From assembly GCF_019649055.1 (NCBI RefSeq), contig NW_026570282.1:496001-560000 (forward strand): a stretch of 64,000 nt of DNA, in the 5' to 3' direction. A program made the position numbers and the translations under genes. Below the pieces are notes generated by a model. The model was not told the origin of the DNA. It searched no databases and saw only the letters and a program-made list of their open reading frames with translations. Positions 59,417-64,000 of this stretch are shown here, one piece after another. Source of the DNA: Paramacrobiotus metropolitanus. Taxonomy: Eukaryota > Tardigrada > Eutardigrada > Parachela > Macrobiotidae. Position 1 is the first letter of the stretch; every line of letters starts with the position of its first letter.

Positions 59417-62395
59417 ATGCAATATCACTGTCGAGACTGCCAAAAAGATTTCGGTGCAACGCTTGTGGTTGGTGCTCTTTAAATTAACATGTTGTGACTG
59501 TTGTCTCTTTTGGGCTCTCTCGGATCCCTTGTTAGTGGAAGGTTTTTAGTGGATAATTAAATAAACGATTTTGTAGCCAGAAGTTTACGATTTAAATGAC
59601 TGTTTTCAGGTTTAATGAGAATTTTATGTTGTTCAGGATGGGAGCTGCCCGGACTGCTACAGCTCTGACGCTGTCGAACAACGAACATCGGTTCAAGAGG
59701 GTCAGTCCATTTCAGCCTGTTGATACTTTCACAGTGCAAACTCTGCAACACAAAATTTTAGTATTTGTTTTGCGGCAATATTTTATGCTCGCATGGCTTT
59801 TCGTAGGGGTTCCAATGCCGAAGGAGCCTGTAAGCGCACCCGCTGCGACCGGTTCGAGATTTCTGGTAAATGTCGGCAATGTGCATGCAGTAGGAGAACT
59901 ATTGTAGCTGAATGCTTTATCGCTTGATATTTCAGGCTGCTATTTCCAGCCAAACGGGAAATGCATTGCAGCCGGTGATCAACCCATTGGCCTCTCCCAT
60001 GGTTGCTGCACCGGCTCCGCCCGTGCATAATGGCCTGCACGCTGCAGGAAATCATTCTGCGCCAGATCTTCCAAAAATTGTCAGTGAAACGTTTTTTATG
60101 GTATTAGTGCAGTTTTCCAGGTCAGTGTTGTTAGGTTCCGAAGTATGCAATGCCAAAACTTCGCTCGACCCAGAGCACTACGTCGGTGCCTGTCAATACA
60201 TCATTGCCTGTTCCATCGGGATCGCAGATTCTTCCTCAAACTTTTGTCGGTAATCGTTATACTGCTGATGGAGCTTCTTCTGCCACAGTGAGCCAGAATC
60301 CCAAGTTGGTGTTTGCTCGAGCTTTGGCGAAACCGCTTTTGCAGGCGCCAGGTATGGTTTCTGTATGCGTGTATCTGCTCGATAACGACCATTAATTTTT
60401 CTGGAGATCGAAATTTGGCCGTCTGAATCGCCTGGGTTCGCAGACTATTTGTTGCATTTTCACTATAGGGAAAGCAAACCCTTTTGCTCAGCTATTTACT
60501 GCCGTCGACCATTTGAGCCCGGAAGTTATGATTTGTTTGGATGCTTGCTCCGACCCTGTGCTCCTCAATGCACATGCAAATCTGATGGTAGGAAGTGGAA
60601 CAGAAGTTTCTGGTACGAAACAGGAAGGGTTATTTTGTTTATTACTTTGTAGCAAAATACGATCGAAATCATGGATTCCATAAAGTTGCGGCTGGAAGAA
60701 AGGTAATTTGTAGTGCATCATACGGTCCTTGTATTGTGACATAATATTACTGGTACTACACCCATAGTGTGTTTAGTGTTATTATGATTGTGGTTATAAA
60801 TTTAACTTTTGCCTTTTTCGTACTCCTGAGCATTTATCTTCGTATTAACAGTATTTTGACGCCTTTTTGCGTATGAATAGGCTTAAAGCAGTGCTCAAAA
60901 CGGACATGAGTTTGTACGAAGCTGCTCACGGAAGAAAGCGGTCAGATTCTGGTGGCAGTTCGGTTTCGAGCAATCCTGTGACGGTTCACAGCAGTCGCCC
61001 TAAACGCATTATCAGGTGCATACATACATATGTTTGAAATCTCCACTCTGCCGCACTCATAAGCGTGTTTTTAAAGTTGACGCAGAAATAAACGTTTTGT
61101 TATTTTTCAGCACCATTGTGGCAAAAAAACTTCCTTCGAATATTACGGAAGCCGATTTGTTTGCGTATTTCAAAGATTTTTGTAAAGAGCGTTCTGAAAT
61201 TCAGAATATTAACATCGCCAGAAATCCTCGAACCAGGGAGTGTAAAGGGTTTGCTTATGTCAAGTTAGCACGCACAGAGATCGTTCAGGAAATTTGCCGG
61301 AGGACAAGGCATAAAATCACAGTTGGGCAGTTTAATGGAGTCCAACACGAGATCCTGGTGGAACCATTCGACGAGGTTAGTGCAGCGTTTTCCCATTTTT
61401 AAGCCACGCTGTTAGCGCTACTTCGTATGCTGAGCACTCACTTCAGTGGAATATTTTATTCCAGCATTACTGAAATTTGTGCTGTTGTTTTCTGTTTATT
61501 TCTGTTTTCTTTTTCAGCTCGACCAGTATAAACGAAGATTGAAATATACAATTTTTATTGGTGGCGTGTCATCGTTCATGAGTGAAGAAGATTTTGTACG
61601 CATTATGACAGAAAAGTATGGAAAAGTAAGTAGATCGAACGGTCCCGGTATTATTGTGCAGTGGTTAGCAGTAAATAATGATCATTGTTTCAGATTGAGG
61701 ACATTTACTATCATTCTAATGACATGAATCCTGGAACCGAAAATGGTTATGTAAAGCTGACATTCGCTGATCCTGAAATAAATAAAAAGCTGTTGGAAAA
61801 TGGTACAATCGAAATTAACCGCAGAAAGGTACATAATACCGTAACGGTGGGGAATAAACATGCGTACAAGTATTGTCGAAGTTTGGACAACAAAAAATTT
61901 ACTTGCATGTTAGAGTGCCGATTTTTGCACGTGTCTTACTGTTTGAGATTTTCTGTTCTTGCAGTTGCACTGTAAGCCTTGTGAAGATTCCCGGAAACAC
62001 GCAGAAAATATGAAGAAAGAGCGTGGAGAAATCAACAAAAATGATAAAAAAATTGATAACGATAAGGAAAACAGCGAAGGCAAAAAGAAGGAGAAGAAAC
62101 CTGACGAAGATGATAGTAAAGGAAAATGCTGTGTATGTAATGTTTTTGTTTTCATCGGTTATCCATTCTTGTTCTAGGATTTTTTTTTTACTAAAGCTCT
62201 TTTTAACTACCATTATCTAATATATATCTGAACCCTCGTGTGATTATATAGGTCTGTTTGGACGAAGACGTTTGCATGCTTTTCGTACCCTGCAATCACC
62301 TTTGCGTCTGCGAGGAATGCTCAAAAATGATGGATGATTGTCCATACTGCCGTGGTCGGATTACCAAGAAAAGCAAAGTCTTTATTCCTAACTGA
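59417..62395 (+). CDS. Zinc-ribbon, coiled-coil, two-RRM, C-terminal RING protein, about 552 residues
   Basis: The thirteen exons are 59417-59467, 59637-59700, 59807-59865, 59936-60079, 60135-60351, 60469-60587, 60653-60702, 60881-61015, 61111-61375, 61518-61625, 61694-61828, 61965-62132 and 62252-62395. All phases fit (553 codons). The order is: a C4 zinc ribbon (YHCRDC then GSCPDC, residues 3-24), a Pro/Ser/Ala-rich linker, a short helix (IEIMDSIKLRLEERLKAVL, near 221), RRM1 (IVAKKLP and KGFAYVKL, about 281-365), RRM2 (YTIFIGGVSS and NGYVKLTF, about 375-450), a Lys-rich linker, and a C3HC4 RING (CCVCLDEDVCMLFVPCNHLCVCEEC then CPYC, 503-545). It is probably an RNA-binding ubiquitin ligase. 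I know no family with this order. The start and the first two splice sites are the least certain; the RRM and RING exons are solid. Confidence 0.82.
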
Positions 62396-62964
62396 ATTTT
62401 GTGTTAAAATTTATATCTGCCAACAGTGAAATTATTACTTTTCTGCTGCTGTTTTTCCTTTTATTGTGATGCGCAGTATGCTGTGCGCCGGGTTGTGATG
62501 TCCTGATTGATAGTTTGTGATCTTCTAAAGATCGAAGAATGTTGTTTTGTTACGAGAGATTACTTAATTGTTTGGTGCACATAGTGGCATACGGACGGCT
62601 CTTCCTTAGGCTTTAAATTTGGTGATGTCATTTGCTCGATTTTTCTGGTGCGTTTTTCTCTGTATTCGTGTATAAAAAATTAAAAACACCTGGATGTTGC
62701 GCTGTGGGAAAACCCTCGTTTCGGAGGAGCTTGAATGTGAAAACTTCATAAAGCTTTCATCGAATTATGATTCGATCTGGAACATTTTAGAAACTAAACT
62801 ACTACTGAAATTACTGATACGAAGTAAGTACAGTACGAGTAGCAGAAAACACCTGTAGTAGCAGGATCGTGCTCTAGGAGCACTTTTAATGTTCTATATA
62901 AGGAATTAATGGGCATTCCTTAATTTAATTTACTTTTGTACTACTACTCGATCAGTACGCAGTA

Positions 62965-63024
62965 TACCAGAACCGTTGTCTGGTATACTCGTATACTACG
63001 TACTACCAGACAACGGTTCTGGTA
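62965..63024. repeat. 21-bp perfect inverted repeat
   Basis: Arms 62965-62985 and 63004-63024 are exact reverse complements (TACCAGAACCGTTGTCTGGT plus one base) around an 18-base centre made of further short palindromic bits (GTATAC, TACGTA). Confidence 0.93.
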
Positions 63025-63280
63025 GTACGTAAGTAGTATACCTCTACTAGAAGTTCCAATTTCGAAATGTTTCACTGAATTGTTTTAAAATAGAGCGTTC
63101 CAGGGATGTAGTAAGGTATTCAAATATCGATCGCGATCGTGATTCCCAGAAATTTTATACTTCTAGTTTGCTTACGCTTACCGGTAAGTGTATTTCGTTT
63201 TGAGCTTAACTTCGAATGCACAGCGGTTTGCGATATGAAGTACAAACTACAAAACACTACTTTGTTTTCGTTACAGCGCT

Positions 63281-63364
63281 ACTCGTTCCCTAAATTTTGA
63301 TAAAGAATTACCATGTAGGAACGCTCCTACATGAGAATTCTTTATCAACATTTAGGGAACGAGT
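63281..63364. repeat. 84-base near-perfect hairpin (pre-miRNA-like or foldback)
   Basis: The outer stem is 29 bp (63281-63309 with 63336-63364) with one mismatch. A three-base internal loop follows, then an inner perfect 8-bp stem ending in a four-base loop. The overall size matches an animal pre-miRNA hairpin, but the stem is more perfect than most, so a small foldback element is equally likely. Confidence 0.85.
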
Positions 63365-64000
63365 TAACAAAGCGTAATGCAACAAGTGCGGTTGAAATAA
63401 TTTCGATAGAAGAAACCAAAAACATTTTACCGGTATATACTTATCAGATTCACGTGTAACAAGATCTCGAAAACATGTATGAAGAAGCTGGATGCACATG
63501 CTACTAGTGGCGACATGCTTTATACATAATATCCATATATCTTCTTTGGTAGAATTGTGTCGAATCGATATCGCTACAATTATATTATACTTCAGATTTT
63601 AATTATGATAAAGTTTCGCTCATTATTTTATTTACATAGTCCAACAGCCAACAAGCTCCATTTTAATAAGAATTAATTATTGTCTCTCAGGCTTTGTATA
63701 AAACTATATTCCTGCAGTAGAGCGCTGCTTCGCATGTGTACGTACACGAATCACAAATTGTATATCTGTACTGTTGCAAATTTTCGCAGTAATTGTGACT
63801 GTACCTACATTTATTGAACATATTGTAGGTTCCTCTACGTAGGCTCATGTTTACAATAAGGTATACCAGGTCTAAACTTTGGCGAGATGGTACAATAAAC
63901 ACAGCATGAAAAAAGTGCAAATTAATAACTTGATTGGGTTGAGTGTGTCATGGTTGAAGTGAACTTTACTAATACATGCCCTGTGGGTGAATATCACGTC

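Larger units (their letters stand above)
62396..64000. other. Terminal intergenic stretch with two long hairpins
   Basis: After the RRM-RING stop I see no gene. The stretch contains two strong inverted repeats (62965-63024 and 63281-63364) and the 12-bp palindrome CGATCGCGATCG near 63127. Minus-strand frames at 63308-63499 and 63687-63920 have no support. Confidence 0.5.

Overview
The window is nuclear DNA from a small, intron-rich animal. Genes are split by short GT-AG introns (54 bp to about 1.1 kb), the DNA is AT-rich, and the recognisable genes are animal ones: two cholinesterases, a Cdh1/fizzy-related WD40 protein, FAM8A1, SNU13, HMG-CoA lyase, an alpha-1,2-fucosyltransferase, a SMYD protein, a Ly6/uPAR protein and two rhodopsin-family GPCRs. 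An ecdysozoan such as a tardigrade or small crustacean would fit, but nothing in the sequence proves the phylum. All gene models were built by eye from splice sites, reading phase and family resemblance. No transcript data were used.

Layout. 1-1013 (-) is a secreted leucine-rich-repeat protein cut by the window edge. 3400-7140 (+) is an unrecognised multi-exon gene, with coding-like sequence on the opposite strand inside it. 7821-9414 (+) is FAM8A1 and 9761-11911 (-) is mitochondrial HMG-CoA lyase; these two are tail to tail. A run of minus-strand genes follows: a GPCR with an NRF motif (13262-15489), a GPI-anchored Ly6-type protein (18134-18842), a large disordered protein (20392-23193) and a SMYD-like protein (24829-27186). 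27187-36064 is an 8.9 kb stretch without a convincing gene. It holds a palindrome of about 500 bp at 31211-31714.

The second half is denser. Two acetylcholinesterase-like genes lie tail to tail (36065-41111 + and 42083-45585 -). Then come an FMRFamide-receptor-like GPCR (48124-51053 +), a GT11 fucosyltransferase (51667-53201 -), SNU13 (54383-54927 +), Cdh1/FZR (55718-58658 -) and a 13-exon gene (59417-62395 +). That last protein joins an N-terminal zinc ribbon, a coiled coil, two RRMs and a C-terminal RING finger. I know of no animal protein with this order of domains, so it is the most novel item here. The last 1.6 kb holds two long hairpins.

The genes are mostly unrelated housekeeping or signalling genes, not an operon-like system. 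The only clear local family is the cholinesterase pair, which arose by duplication and inversion and has since diverged in intron positions.
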